Shown here: positions 49,393 through 60,847 of the stretch, piece after piece
Position numbering within the stretch: the stretch's first letter is position 1
How the letters are laid out: the number at the start of each line of letters is the position of its first letter
Source of the DNA: Cornus controversa
Lineage: Eukaryota; Streptophyta; Magnoliopsida; Cornales; Cornaceae
DNA: 64,000 bases
Assembly: GCA_026545225.1 (NCBI GenBank)
Contig: CM048845.1
Location: 87,881,033-87,945,032, forward strand
Reading direction: 5' to 3'
Position numbers and translations under genes: made by a program
Notes under the pieces: generated by a model
The model's database searches: none
Seen by the model: the letters and a program-made list of their open reading frames with translations, nothing else
Told to the model about the DNA's origin: nothing

Positions 49393-49400
49393 ATTAGAAG

Positions 49401-49798
49401 ACTAAACACAATTCACATACTTTGGGTATTTGCAGGAGAAAAAAAAAAGAGTTCATAAACTTTGGAATTTATGAAAAACATAAAGAGTCTAAAAAAAATA
49501 GTAACGATATTTTGTGTGTTTTCTTTTTTATTTACTTCAGGAGTTTCAAAACTCGGAATGTCTATCATGAGAAAGTTGTACTAGGGTTAAAATAAACGGG
49601 AACTAAAATAAGTAATGTTATAAATAGATGAAGGTTAAAGTAGTAATTTTATAATTTTAAGTCAATATTTCATTCTTTCCCTTTTCTCTTTTGCTCAATT
49701 TTAAACAGATAAAAAATTTTCTGTTAAAAGAGATGAAGCATTTCTTGTAACTTCCTTTCTCTCTTTTCTTTCTTCCAACCAAACAAGAGAAGCCTCTC
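49401..49798. other. Intergenic DNA, no gene seen
   Basis: AT-rich without recognisable genes or element ends. Confidence 0.4.
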
Positions 49799-49806
49799 GT
49801 CCTTCC

Positions 49807-50270
49807 TAAGGGTAGCAAAATTGGACACGACACGACAACACGACTCGAACACGACACGAATTAAGCGGGTTTAGGTTTGAGATAAGCCGACATGTTTAAT
49901 AAATGAGTCGACACAAACACAACACGCAAAAATTAGGTTGAATTTGAGTTTAAGCTATCTAACCTGTAACACAATTACAACACAATTATAATATGAGTTA
50001 TTCATATATTATGATTTTATACAAATTTATATATCCATAGTTATATATATTGCAATTGTTTGTAATCTATTTGTTAATTTATATATACAAATTTATATAT
50101 ACATAATTATAGGTTTGAGGTAAATCAATACGGATAACACGTCTAATAAACGGATTGGGTTAGTGTTGAGGGTCTCTAACACGATTATTAAATAAATCAG
50201 GTTATGGTTCAACTATTTAGTAGAATACTTGTGGATTGACACGACATGAAAACACGAATTGCCACTCCTA
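49807..50270. mobile_element. hAT-like MITE with ACGACACG repeats, 464 bp
   Basis: Ends TAAGGGTAGCAA and TTGCCACTCCTA. Flanks GTCCTTCC and CTTCTTCC match at six of eight positions, a decayed 8-bp duplication. ACACGACACGACAACACG words near the left end answer CACGACATGAAAACACG near the right. The middle is AT-rich. No ORF. Confidence 0.7.
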
Positions 50271-50396
50271 CTTCTTCCTCAATTTATTCCTCCAAATAAC
50301 CAGAGCAAAAAAGAGAATACCTCCCGACTGATTTGGTCCAATTAAATGTTTACACCTGTCCAAATTTATATAATATTAAAAGAGACTAAAAATATG

Positions 50397-51396
50397 AATC
50401 AAACCCATTTTGAATGGATTAACGGGATCTCAAATTAGAACCCAATTCATCTCCCTCGCACAAATCTCCTATCTCCATCTCCTTTTCCAACACACACACA
50501 CGCATATATGTATTTATATATACTGTATTTTGTAATCAATGATAGTTTACGAAATACAGAGCCTCTCTCTCCTCTCTTTTACCCTCTAGGATTTAGTCGT
50601 TTTTTTTCTTCAGTTCTTTCGATTCAATTGGGTGTTATGGAGGGAAGATGACGGGATTTGATTTCTGAGCAACTCTGGATGTGATTTCTGGATTGAATTG
50701 CTCGTATTGTGGTTGTGGTGAGTGTGGTAGTAAGATTTCTCTTTTAAATTTTGGGTGTAATTTATTCTCCGGCGATGTTTTCCCGGAATGACTCTGTATC
50801 GTCACTACAAACCTCTCGGCGAGGCTTTCCCGGAATGAGTCAACAACAGAGTTGCAAACTAATCCGGCGATCCTTTTCCGGGATGTGATGTCATCTCTAA
50901 ATCCGGCGAGTGCCGAGAAAATGATATTGTCTCAAATCAGATAGTAACTTTGTTTGACGGTGAGATGGTTGAGAATAATAGATCTGGCAATGTTTTCCCA
51001 GATACGGATATGCTGAGCAAGGATTGTTTGACCTCTGATGTGCTGTGTGCATGACCAAGATACAGAGGTGAATAATTTTGAACATCAGGTTTGTGTATGT
51101 ATATAGCCTTTGTCTCCATACAGCAATATCACTATCACTATCACGCAATTGCAATTGCAATCGTAACAGTTAGATAAAGTATTTTTAAATTTTAAATAAA
51201 AAAAAATATTTTGATTTTTTTAACCACTTTGATAGTTAGATTGCCCTATTTTATTTTACTGTACCAAACTCAAATGTAATATATATATATATGCTTGTGT
51301 ATATGCATATAGGAGATAGAGATGAAGATTTGTGGGAGGGAGATGAATTGGGTGCTAATTTGACATCCGGTTAATCCATTCAAAATGGATTTAATC
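50397..51396. mobile_element. 1-kb element with long terminal inverted repeats, MULE-like
   Basis: The two ends are inverted copies for about 75 bp: CCATTTTGAATGGATTAAC then CAAATTAG.ACCCAATTCATC on the left, the complement on the right. The inside (about 50580-50960) resembles the 5' part of a plant gene: CT-rich leader, an ATG-containing segment and words such as TTTTCCCGGAATG. Long inverted ends plus gene-like filling suggest a Mutator-type or Pack-MULE element, but no 9-bp target duplication was found. Confidence 0.55.
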
Positions 51397-51816
51397 AGCC
51401 AAACAGCATGAAAGTCCTTATATGGCCTTTACTGTCATTAATACGTAAAAAGCGTAATGTTCAAACTTGTAGGATTCAATATCGTGTATTAGAATTGAGA
51501 AAGAATTCAAAACTTATACTATTCTTTTGTTTCTAAATTTAATTTAATAATAATTATTATAATCTTAACCTTAACCTGATTTTATATGAATAACATATAG
51601 TCACATAGATGAGGTCGCACCTTGGTACGATGGCAAGTGTTTTCGAATTTCTTGAGTTGCTGGTTAGTGAAACTTTTATTCAAATATGAATCAAAATGTA
51701 TTCCAACTTTAAAGTTATCCAATTCTTGTCCTGTAATTTCAAATGGATTGCTCACTTGTAAAGGCTTACCAAGTCCACCCATAGAAACGCATTACTCTAT
51801 GAGAATTGAAGATGTA
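51397..51816. other. Spacer homologous to the 3' flank of copies D and G
   Basis: From about 51510 it matches 59395-59810 (AACCTTAACCTGATTTTATAT, ATTCTTGTCC..TAAT.TCAAATG, GGC.TACCAAGTCCACC). This is probably the surviving 3' flank of copy E, carrying no gene itself. Confidence 0.6.
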
Positions 51817-51824
51817 TTTGTGAT

Positions 51825-52411
51825 TAGGGGTGCACACGGTACGGTTCTTCGTAGAATCGGAATCGTTTTCAACGGTTCCTTAATTTTGGAATCGGAACTG
51901 TTGAATTCGGTTTCGGTTCTTCACTGTTTCAATTCCAGTTCTACAATGATTCTTTGTCAACTTTTTTTTTAAACATTGGCAAGATACACTCATACTTGTG
52001 CACCCCTAGTTATAACGATAAATTAGAAGCTTTTAGTATTTATTTATATATCTTATAAACATTAGAACTTAGAAGCTAAATGTATTGATCTATATATTAT
52101 ATATTTTATACTTTATCTATAAATAGAAGATTAGAATTTAGAATGTATTAGTATTTATTTATATATTATATATTTTATACTTCATATATATATATATATA
52201 TATAACACTAGAATTTAGATGCTATTATTATTCATTTATATATTCTATATAAATATTTTTTCTAACGGTTCCGGTTACAGTTTCGGTTACTTAACTTGGA
52301 ACCGAAACCGGAACTGTAGTGAGCGGTTCCTAAAATTTGGAACTGGAATCGGAACTGTAGTGAACGGTTCGATTCGGTTCAGCTACGGTTTTGGTTCTTT
52401 GTGCACCCCTA
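51825..52411. mobile_element. hAT-type MITE with CGGTTC-rich arms, 587 bp (copy 2)
   Basis: Ends TAGGGGTGCACA and TGTGCACCCCTA as in the 29890 element. Flanks TTTGTGAT and CTTGTGAC match at six of eight. The arms are rich in CGGTTC words around an AT core. An extra internal end (TTGTGCACCCCTAG at about 51998-52011) shows a rearranged or nested structure. The paralogous spacer near 59805 lacks the insertion. Confidence 0.82.
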
Positions 52412-52522
52412 CTTGTGACACAAATCAAACAAGTTCAAAACTTTTTCCACCACATTATGACATAAATCATGCAGTGTAGCATAAGCAACAATTGCTGATT
52501 ACAAATTTGAATTATGTTTCTA

Positions 52523-54095
52523 CCTTCGGTGTCAAAACTGAACATGATGGAGTTTTTATCTTTTATTTATATTCTTGTAATTGATCATGTAATTGAAGTC
52601 TCAGAGTGAGCGTAATGTTCTACACCAATCATGCAAACAATCTTCAAAGGCATGAAGCTTGACACTTCAGAAGAAGACATTAATGCATTGAACAAGGGTT
52701 TGATTGATTGAAACTTTCAGATGGTTTCGATTGCATGTGGACATTGTTAATTAAGTATGAGAGTCACGTAATTCAAGTAAAGTGGTGAGAATACGTATAT
52801 TTCAAATCGGGTAGTTCTGACCTTAAAAAATATAATTTTTAGGCAATTTTGCAAAATCTTCAAGGTTAGACCGGTCCAAGGTTTAGCTGGATCGGTGCAA
52901 GAGATCTTAGAACTTCGGATTTTGACAGGCAAAAGCCTGGACTGGTCCAAGTGAAGGCTAGATCGGTTCAAGCCTTTTGATGTCGGATTTTGGCTCTACA
53001 GTGTCTTGTTTTAACTCAGATCTGACAATGAAAATTTCTTAAACTTTGAAACTTGTTTCTTATTGATTTTTAACTTGTTTTTCAAGGAAAATTAGAGATT
53101 TTAACATCTATAAAAATCGTATATGATTTCTCTCTCAGTGTACTCTCACGAAGCTTTTAATATACATCAAATTAATATTTTAGAGAGAGAAATTATAGTT
53201 TTTAGAGCAGAGAATTCTTCCTTAATTCTTTATTTATATTTCTTTGAGAGATCACACACATTTATACACGATGAGTGATTTAGGTTGTGTCTCTCTCTCT
53301 CTACATAATCAACCATACAAAGACTACTTCAGAGATTTTTTATTAATCAAGCTATTAGATTTTTTGGTTTATTCTACAAGTATTCGTTGGTGAGGAAGGA
53401 GAAAAAGATCGCACTACGAAGGAGACATAATACTTATTGAGTGTTCATGTTCTTCTGGTTACCCTTCTGCAAGGATTGCTATATTAGTCAAAAGTCTGTA
53501 GCAATTGAACGAGAGGAGTCACAAGAGTAAGCCTGAGACGTTGCGCATCAAGTTCTTGTTAGAATAGAGTGGGTGTGAATCTGGAACAAAGTCTATTATA
53601 CTTTGTTTCGACGATAGTGGATTTGGTTCTCTGGGACGACAAGCAGAGCGGATGTAAGAAGGCACTAGTGGGTACTAATGTACCCACTTAATTTTATAAT
53701 TTTTTTTTACATATAGTAAATACAATTTTTTGGGGTTTAGAACTGGGAGGACCTATTAAATCCCGAGTGATGTACCCACTTAGTTTAATAAAAAATAAAT
53801 TATGGTCCAAAGCTCTTGCGTTTGTACCTACTTATACAAATTCTTGGCTACGCCCCTGGCGACAAGCCTCACTCATGGTTTTTTTTCGATCTGGATTTTT
53901 CATGTATATCTAGTGCACTCGTTTACTTTATTGCAATTTATTTTATTTACTTGTTTTTTTAGAATTGCTTTAATTTTTAGTTGGACTTAAAATTGGAATA
54001 ATTTGAAAAATTAAGCAAACGAGCTAGTAAATTTATTCACCTCCTTCTAGGTTTTAAACAAACTTTCACAGTTGCTTCTGCACCGCGTAACTCAC
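52523..54095 (+). mobile_element. 1.57-kb repeat inserted in the spacer, unclassified (possible solo LTR), copy 1
   Basis: Flanking DNA on both sides matches the uninterrupted spacer at 59905-59960 (GAATTATGTTTCTA then TTTCTAGCATTTTGAGGCGAG), so this block is an insertion. It begins CTTCGGTGTCAAAACTG and ends near CACCGCGTAACTCAC. A second copy lies inverted at about 61098-62400, sharing GTATGAGAGTCAC, TATTTCAAATCGGG and CATGTATATCTAGTGCACTC-like stretches. No ORF of a transposase or polymerase was seen. Shape and length would fit a solo LTR. Confidence 0.6.
53644..53858. mobile_element. Small hAT-like MITE nested in the 1.57-kb repeat, 215 bp
   Basis: Starts CAGAGCGGATG and ends CTACGCCCCTG. 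Flanks ACGACAAG and GCGACAAG match at seven of eight positions. The inverted copy of the host repeat at 61 kb lacks it, which fixes its limits. The terminus resembles the CAGGGGCG...CGCCCCTG class of plant hAT MITEs. Confidence 0.75.
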
Positions 54096-54764
54096 AAGAA
54101 TTTTCTAGCATTTTGAGGCGAGTCTAACCTAAGAGTAAGAATCTTCTCTCTGTTGTACCGATGTATTAAAAAGATTTTGTTGTTTGTGTTTAACATTTTA
54201 AAAGCCTAAACAACATTAACTCTCACTAGCGGTACATAAACAGTAATAAAATAAAATTAAAAGTCAAGAATGATTTGAGTGTATTGAAATTAATGTTGAA
54301 TTTAAGTTTTCATTAGGCTTGAGATATTGGCGCTTCAAAGATATCCTTAGACACTCCACTCTCATTTTTTTCTGAAAATAAAATTACAAAAAAGTTTCAA
54401 AACCCACAATCCTTAGCTGTTACATTTTTTAACACCATAATTGCCCTTCTCTATAAAGTGTACAGGTCTCAATTTGTTTCATCTTCTCTCTCACTTGTCT
54501 TTGTTTATCTCTCACCCACCTTCTCTCCCTAAATTTGTATTCAATGACCAAACTGGTCAAGTGATTGCACAAATTTTGTACTCATAAGTTATAGTATTTT
54601 TTAGTTCTTCCCAGATTCCAACTTGGATTTTTATTATATCAAGGGTTTCTCTATTAACTGCATCTCTGTTCTTTATCTTACTTTTGATATGCTAATCGTG
54701 GTTGGGTGATTAAGGAACTTGAGTTATATGAGAAATTTTTTTATTTTTTTTGTTGTCTCAGCAA
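54096..54764. other. Spacer upstream of fragment F
   Basis: No gene. The first about 50 bp continue the duplicated receptor spacer; the rest is AT-rich with no feature recognised. Confidence 0.4.
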
Positions 54765-54963
54765 GAACACAGTTGTGGTAATGAAGCGCTGAGCTGCATT
54801 CATGTAGGTCTCTTGCGTGTGTAGGATAATTCAATAGATAGGCTTACCATGGCCGATGTCAATTTTCATTGGGAGGAGTTTGTTAGAGGAAGATATTTCA
54901 GAAGGCATGTCAAAAACTTATTCATTGAATAATACATCAATTATAGAGATGGAAGCTAGGTAA
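54765..54963 (+). pseudogene. Fragment F: last exon of a lectin receptor kinase
   Basis: Preceded by a T-rich acceptor (TTGTCTCAG), it contains ALSCIHVGLL-type codons, CVQDN with a 1-bp change, a remnant of DRPTMSDV (read as DRLTMADV) and the C-terminal block FIGRSLLEEDISEGMSK to IIEMEAR with TAA at 54961. About 28 codons between those blocks are missing. The tail is most like that of copy C. No other kinase exon is next to it. Confidence 0.85.
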
Positions 54964-55418
54964 AAGTGCCAATTTTTTCTTGATCAGTATGGTTGTACAA
55001 TGAATTCCTAATACTTACATTCGATTTCGATACATGGTTGTATATATTATGAATACTTAATACTTTATTCATAGTTGCATGAATGCATAAAAAAAAGAAT
55101 ATACCATAATGTTTCATGGTTGAATATACCATAATGTTTCATGTTTCATGGTCCTAATACTTACATTCGATTTCGATACATGGTTGTATATATTATGAAT
55201 ACTTAATACTTTATTCAAAGGGGCAATTCCACTCTATAATGCTTTACAAATTAATGTTTCAAGTTTAAGTAGTGCAATGCCAGTCAAAATCATTCAATGA
55301 GTTCATCTTTTTCTGAAGTCCTAGCACTATCTTTAATTTCTAACCCATCCATAACCATCACTTCAAGGCACACCTTTGTTTAATTAGTTTAAATAGTGCA
55401 ATGCCAGCCAAAATCATT
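54964..55418. repeat. Spacer with a local direct repeat
   Basis: A segment CTAATACTTACATTCGATTTCGATACATGG... recurs (about 55008-55075 and 55153-55218, both ending CTTAATACTTTATTCA). No gene. Confidence 0.6.
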
Positions 55419-55880
55419 TAATGAGTTTGATTTTTCAACTGCCCAACTTCACGGCACATCTTGTTTTTTTGTGCAGTGGCTTTCAAGGAAACATCCAAGA
55501 TAAAAGTCATAGCAGGAGCAGGCTAACTAACAACTTATTGCAACCCATGACACGAGCTTTTTACATTGCCATTCATGATGGGCTACCAGAGAAAGAAGAA
55601 TGGGTCAATTGAATTAATACTTGAGGTGACTTAGTAGTCAATACTAATAATGTATCGTCAAGAGTTTGATTTTTCAGCTGCCCAACTTCAATTCAAAGCA
55701 AATCTTGTTTTTTGTGGACTGGCTTTCAAGGAAACATCCAAGATAATAATAATAATGCATTCTATACACAAAATAAAGATAAAAGTCATAGCAGGAGCAG
55801 GGTAACTAGCTAACAACTTATTGCAACCCATGAGCTTTTTACATGCCCATTCATGGTAGACGGCTACCAGAGAAAGAAGA
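55419..55880 (+). repeat. Duplicated 5' region of copy G (two copies)
   Basis: Copy 1 (about 55425-55600) and copy 2 (about 55660-55880) both contain CAACTGCCCAACTTCA or CAGCTGCCCAACTTCA, GGCTTTCAAGGAAACATCC, AAGTCATAGCAGGAGCAGG, TAACAACTTATTGCAACCCA and GGCTACCAGAGAAAGAAG. Copy 1 has an ATG at its end but runs into TGA within about 15 codons. The real gene follows copy 2. Confidence 0.8.
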
Positions 55881-55883
55881 TTA

Positions 55884-58800
55884 ATGACTGTAGTACTCTT
55901 TCTTCTCGGTTTCTCATTTTGCTTCTTGATTCCCCTTTCTTTTCAGGAAACAGACACTCTTGTACAAGGCAAGTCTATCAGGGATGGAGAACACTTGGTT
56001 TCAGCTAACGGCTACTTCAAATTACAGTTCTTCAACATTGAATATTATGAGGTGTCGCAAAAAATCGCTTCAGAGGGCCATTACTTGGGAATATTGTTCA
56101 GCCGCCATGAAGAGCACATTAGAATGAAAGATGTATCGTGGGTTGCCAACCGGGACAACCCAATCCCTAAGGCATCTGGAAATCTTATGATCGACAGCAA
56201 TGGCACGTTGAAGATTTCATATGGTAACAATGGTCTTATTGGACTAACTTCTGTTCCAACAAGAAGAAGAAGAAGAAGAAGAAGCAACAGTACAATTGCT
56301 GCTACACTATTGGATACGGGAAATTTTGTACTAAGGGAAGTGAATTTGGATGGCTCTACTGCCCAACTTTTGTGGCAAAGCTTTGATTATCCTACCCACA
56401 TGCTTCTACCGGGCATGAAGATTGGAGTCAACTTCAGAACTGGGCATAAATGGTCATTAACTTCATGGCTGAGCGACACGCTTCCTGCCTTGGGGTCTTA
56501 TACCTTGGGACTAGACCTCATTAATGGTACCGATCAATTGATTGTCTGGCGGCGAGGGAACGTTTTCTGGACTTCATCAACTTTGAATTCATACCCTCGG
56601 GACAACTTGGAATTCAGATTTGTCTCAAATGAAAATGAAAAGTACTTGACATTTTCAACTGCAAAACTTATTTTTGGATTTTACTATATGGGTTCAGGGG
56701 GTGTTGTTTCCGGGGTTGTATTTGAACGTGCTTCAGATATTGGATGTTCCGGATACGAAACTTTCTGTTCAATTAAGGAATTGCCATCTTTAGGTGGATG
56801 CGTGTGTAGTTTACATACTGGATCTTACGGGTGTATGAAGAAGGAGAAGTTGCCGGATTGCAGGAACATTCAGAATTATGTTTCCTACCTAACTAATATG
56901 TATGTTTCTAATAATGGATTGAAGTTGGATGAAAGCCACAACACAAGTCTCTGTGATTGTGCGGACAAGTGCCTGATGAATTGTTCTTGTGTTGCCTATG
57001 GTTCTATAAATCATAACGGAACCGGATGTGAGATTTGGCTCAAAGGAATGAAATTTAAATCAGCTGATAATTATGATAATCCAAGACAGATATATGTTGT
57101 AGATTCAAAAAAAGGTTAGTTAAATCTTATTTCCTTTTAATTAACACATGCGTGCATATGCATACTGTTGTTGTATACTTCATTTTTTTTTATAAAAAGG
57201 CATGTAAATTAAACACATGCATACTGTGAGTATGGAATAACTATAATTGTTTGTCAATATTACTTGCAGTAATCAAGTGGTGGAAACCGCTTGCCAAATG
57301 GCTTGCCATCACGGTAGGAGGAGCTCCAGTTATAATGCTGTTATGCTACTTGTGCTATTATTGTTATATAAGATTGACAAGGGTAATAAAAGGTAATTTC
57401 TCAACAACTTGTACTCTAAAATTATTGTTAATTATATCAATGTGTGTATTTTTTATATTTTATTTTTATTTTGGTGAATCTAACAGGAATGAAAGCAACA
57501 AAAATTTTAATTGAGCTCGGAATTACTATGAAACACAAGGACAAGAAGGGGGGCTATGAGTTGCAAGTATTTAGTTTTGATAGCATAATGGTTGCTACAA
57601 ACAATTTCTTAGAAACAAATAAGCTTGGACAGGGTGGTTTTGGACCTGTTTATAAGGTAAATTATCTAGACTCTTTTATCAAAATGATTTGGACGTCACA
57701 ATTTTTTTTTACCGTGTCTCAGGGCAACTTTCCTGATGGACAAGTTATAGCAGTAAAAAGGCTTTCAAGAAGTTCAGGACAAGGATTAGTTGAGTTCAAG
57801 AATGAGATTTTACTCATTGCCAAACTCCAACACAATAACCTTGTTAGGCTTTTGGGATGTTGCATTGAAGGAGAAGAAATGATGCTAATCTACGAGTACA
57901 TGAGCAATGGAAGCCTCGACTACTTCTTATTCGGTTAGAAATTTTTAATACTTTCAGTTTTCCCATTACGTTGATTAATCATCTATCAAAAGCTCATATA
58001 TGTATACAAATTCCATGTACAGATCCTAATAAAAAGTCATCCTTAGATTGGAAGAAACGTATCACCATCATCGAAGGAATTGCTCAAGGACTTCTTTATA
58101 ATCACAAGTATTCACGATTCAGAATTATTCATAGAGATTTAAAAGCCAGTAATATATTACTTGATGAAGAGATGAACCCAAAAATATCAGATTTTGGTAT
58201 GGCTAGAATATTTGGTGAAAACGAATCTCAAGCAAACACAAAGACGCCTGTCGGAACATAGTGAGTAAACATATATTGCATTTACAAGTAATGTCATGTG
58301 AACATATTTTATTAGTATGTCCTCAAATGCTAACAATTTTTGCTTTTACCTGATTTGGATTGTATGTCTTCTCCTATGTAATGTCTTTTGTTCTTGTCAG
58401 GTTGAAAAACAAAAATGCTAACAATTTCTTCAACTATTAATACAGTGGCTACATGTCTCCCGAGTACATAAAGGAGGGCAATTTTTCAATTAAGTCTGAT
58501 GTGTTTAGTTTTGGAGTGATATTGCTTGAGATCGTAAGTGGCAAGAAGAGCCATGGTTGTTATCATTCTGAACGCCCACTCAACCTTATAGGATATGTAA
58601 GTTTCTTTACTAGATCTTAATTTTTTTTCTTTCTAGTTTTCTGGTGATCAAACTATTTGATTCATACAACTCAAAGTTTGATATACCCTAATTTCTTATG
58701 TGAAATTCAATTTGTTTCAGGCATGGGAATTATGGAGAGAAAATAGAAGTTTGGAGCTTGTAGAGGCAACATTAGGCAATTCATATCAAAGTAATGAAGT

Positions 58801-59029
58801 ATTGAGATGCATTCATGTGGGTCTCCTATGTGTACAGGATAATCCAATAGATAGACCTACCATGTCAGATGTTATTTTGATGCTCACTAATGAAGCTACA
58901 CCTCTTTCCACACCAAAACAGCCAGCCTTTTTCATTGGTGGGAATGTGGTAGAGGCAGAGACCTCCCAAGGCAGGGCAAAAAAAATTTCCATTAATAATG
59001 TATCAATTACAGAGATGGAAGCTAGGTAA
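55884..59029 (+). CDS. Copy G: CES101-like G-type lectin S-receptor-like Ser/Thr kinase, intact
   Basis: Seven exons in phase: 55884-57114, 57270-57392, 57487-57656, 57723-57933, 58023-58260, 58446-58596 and 58721-59029; 810 aa. Order: signal peptide ([18 protein letters not shown]), bulb lectin ([14 protein letters not shown]), S-locus-like region ([18 protein letters not shown]), PAN ([20 protein letters not shown]), membrane helix ([20 protein letters not shown]), kinase. Active-site residues: P-loop [11 protein letters not shown] (Gln where A and D have Glu), Lys520, HRDLKASN at 615, DFG at 635, [15 protein letters not shown]-terminus [15 protein letters not shown] replaces LLYLHKYS. The start is the ATG at 55884; the ATG homologous to D's start (about 55854) is out of frame because of five extra bases (TAGAC). 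An (AGA)n run encodes seven arginines in the lectin domain. Probable plasma-membrane receptor; ligand unknown. Confidence 0.92.
56261..56284 (+). repeat. Coding (AGA)n microsatellite in copy G
   Basis: Consecutive AGA codons give a [13 protein letters not shown] stretch where D has TRSNSSTIAA. The reading frame is kept. Confidence 0.93.
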
Positions 59030-60570
59030 AGGTACCAACATGTTTGCATTATGAATTCATAGTACTTTATATTCAGTATTCCAATTTAAGAGATAATTAA
59101 TTATGTTTTTGACTCTGTTTATAAGATAATTTAGATTAGTCATCTTTTTTTTTATATATTTATTATGAGATATGTTATTTCTTGTTGTATGCTTATTATA
59201 AAGTAATGGAAAACTGACTCACTAATATCTTGGAAGGCAAAATATTATCCATTATAATAATTCAACCACCATGTTGGAAACAAGGAATGTCCACAAGTAA
59301 TGTGCTTTTATTATTTTTATTATTAAAAAAAGAAAAGAAAAGGATTTGGACATACTATTTCTTGTTTGGAGGGATTGATTTTGAACCCTCCCAAAACTTA
59401 TATTCTTTATTATTTTGTTTCTAAATTTAAATTAAGAGTAATTATTTTAATCTTCTTTTAATCTTTTAAGAAACGTACCACAAGTTAAATGGTTAATAAT
59501 TAACAATAATATATGTATTTTTTTATCACAAAATAAATCATGCAACCTTAACCTGATTTTATATAAATAACATATTGTCACAGAAATATAAAAATTATGA
59601 ACTCCCTTTATATTTCGAATTTCTTGATTTTCTTCTTCAAATACCCACCCAAAATGTATTATACAAGTCTAAAATGATCTAATTCTTGTCCCATAATATC
59701 AAATGCCTTAACTACTTAAAAAAAATTCAAATATGATCGAATTGCTCGTGTTAGGCCTACCAAGTCCACTGTCCACCCATAGAATCCATAAGAATTTAAG
59801 GTGTAATTGCGACACAAATCAAACTTGAGTTGGAAACTTTTTCCACCACATTATGACATAAATCATGCAATGCTGCATAAGCAATAGTTGCTCATTGCAA
59901 AATTTGAATTATGTTTCTATCAGAGTTTGCTAGCATTTAAAAGCGAGTCTAACCTAAATTGAAGATTTGATAGACACACACTAGTTGTAGATTGATCTGC
60001 ATTTTTGCATATCAAACAATGGCTTGACCTAGCAACTGTAGTATTCATTAGATACTGTAGATTTCGTGAGTTTGATTTATTAGGTCAGAACTGACAAATC
60101 ATGAACAAATGATGAACGGTAAAATAAACCAATTAAATTACATATTCAAAAGACAAAATAAGAGTAAAGCTGATAATATGAGCTTAGATTATTGGATTTG
60201 ATCATGAATGTATAAATTAGCAATCTCAGAGCTCTCTGTCCTACTAGATTTATGCATGAAGTGATTGGCACTTGCTGTTTGGTTGCTGAGAAAACGAAAA
60301 AGAATAAGGAAATTAATAATTACCTAACAAACAACAAAAACAGAAAAATAAGGGAGAGGTAATTGTTGTTCTCTCATATTTGCTCATTTTAAGTGCACCT
60401 GTACTCTTTGGGTAGGACTCTCTACTATACCACATAGTACGGGTAAGGAAATTTAATTCATTTGCTCTCTCCCTTGATCAACACAAAAGTCCCTCAACAA
60501 TTTGTCTCATAGAAACCTCAAATTCCCAATTTTATAACGAAGCAATCAATTCTTGGATTTACTTTACTAC
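59030..60570. other. 3' flank of copy G, reference spacer without insertions
   Basis: No gene. It is homologous to the flank of D (39590-40260), of E (51510-52522, 54096-54140) and in its last part to the flanks of B (27906-28640) and the region around 29830-30560. It lacks the LINE, both CGGTTC-type hAT elements and the 1.57-kb repeat found at those places. Confidence 0.65.
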
Positions 60571-60847
60571 TGTAACCACCAACTTTTTACCTTGGAAGTA
60601 CAATCAAATAGCTAGCTAGGTACATACAATATATTCTTTTGGTAGGAGAAAGTATATACATACAATATATTCTTTTGGTAAGAGACACTTGTGTACACAC
60701 GTACATATACTTTCTCCTACCAAAAGAATATATTGTATGTACCTAGAAAAACACACGTACATATACTTTCTCTTACCAAAAGAATATATTGTATGTACCT
60801 AGCTAGCTATTTGATTGTACTTTCAAGGTAAAAAGTTGGTGGTTACA
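60571..60847. repeat. Long hairpin (inverted repeat) of 277 bp
   Basis: The left arm starts TGTAACCACCAACTTTTTACC and the right arm ends with its complement. Between them come AGTACAATCAAATAGCTAGC, GGTACATACAATATATTC and TTTTGGTA.GAGA, then the complementary series. Each arm itself contains AATATATTCTTTTGGTA twice. Confidence 0.88.
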
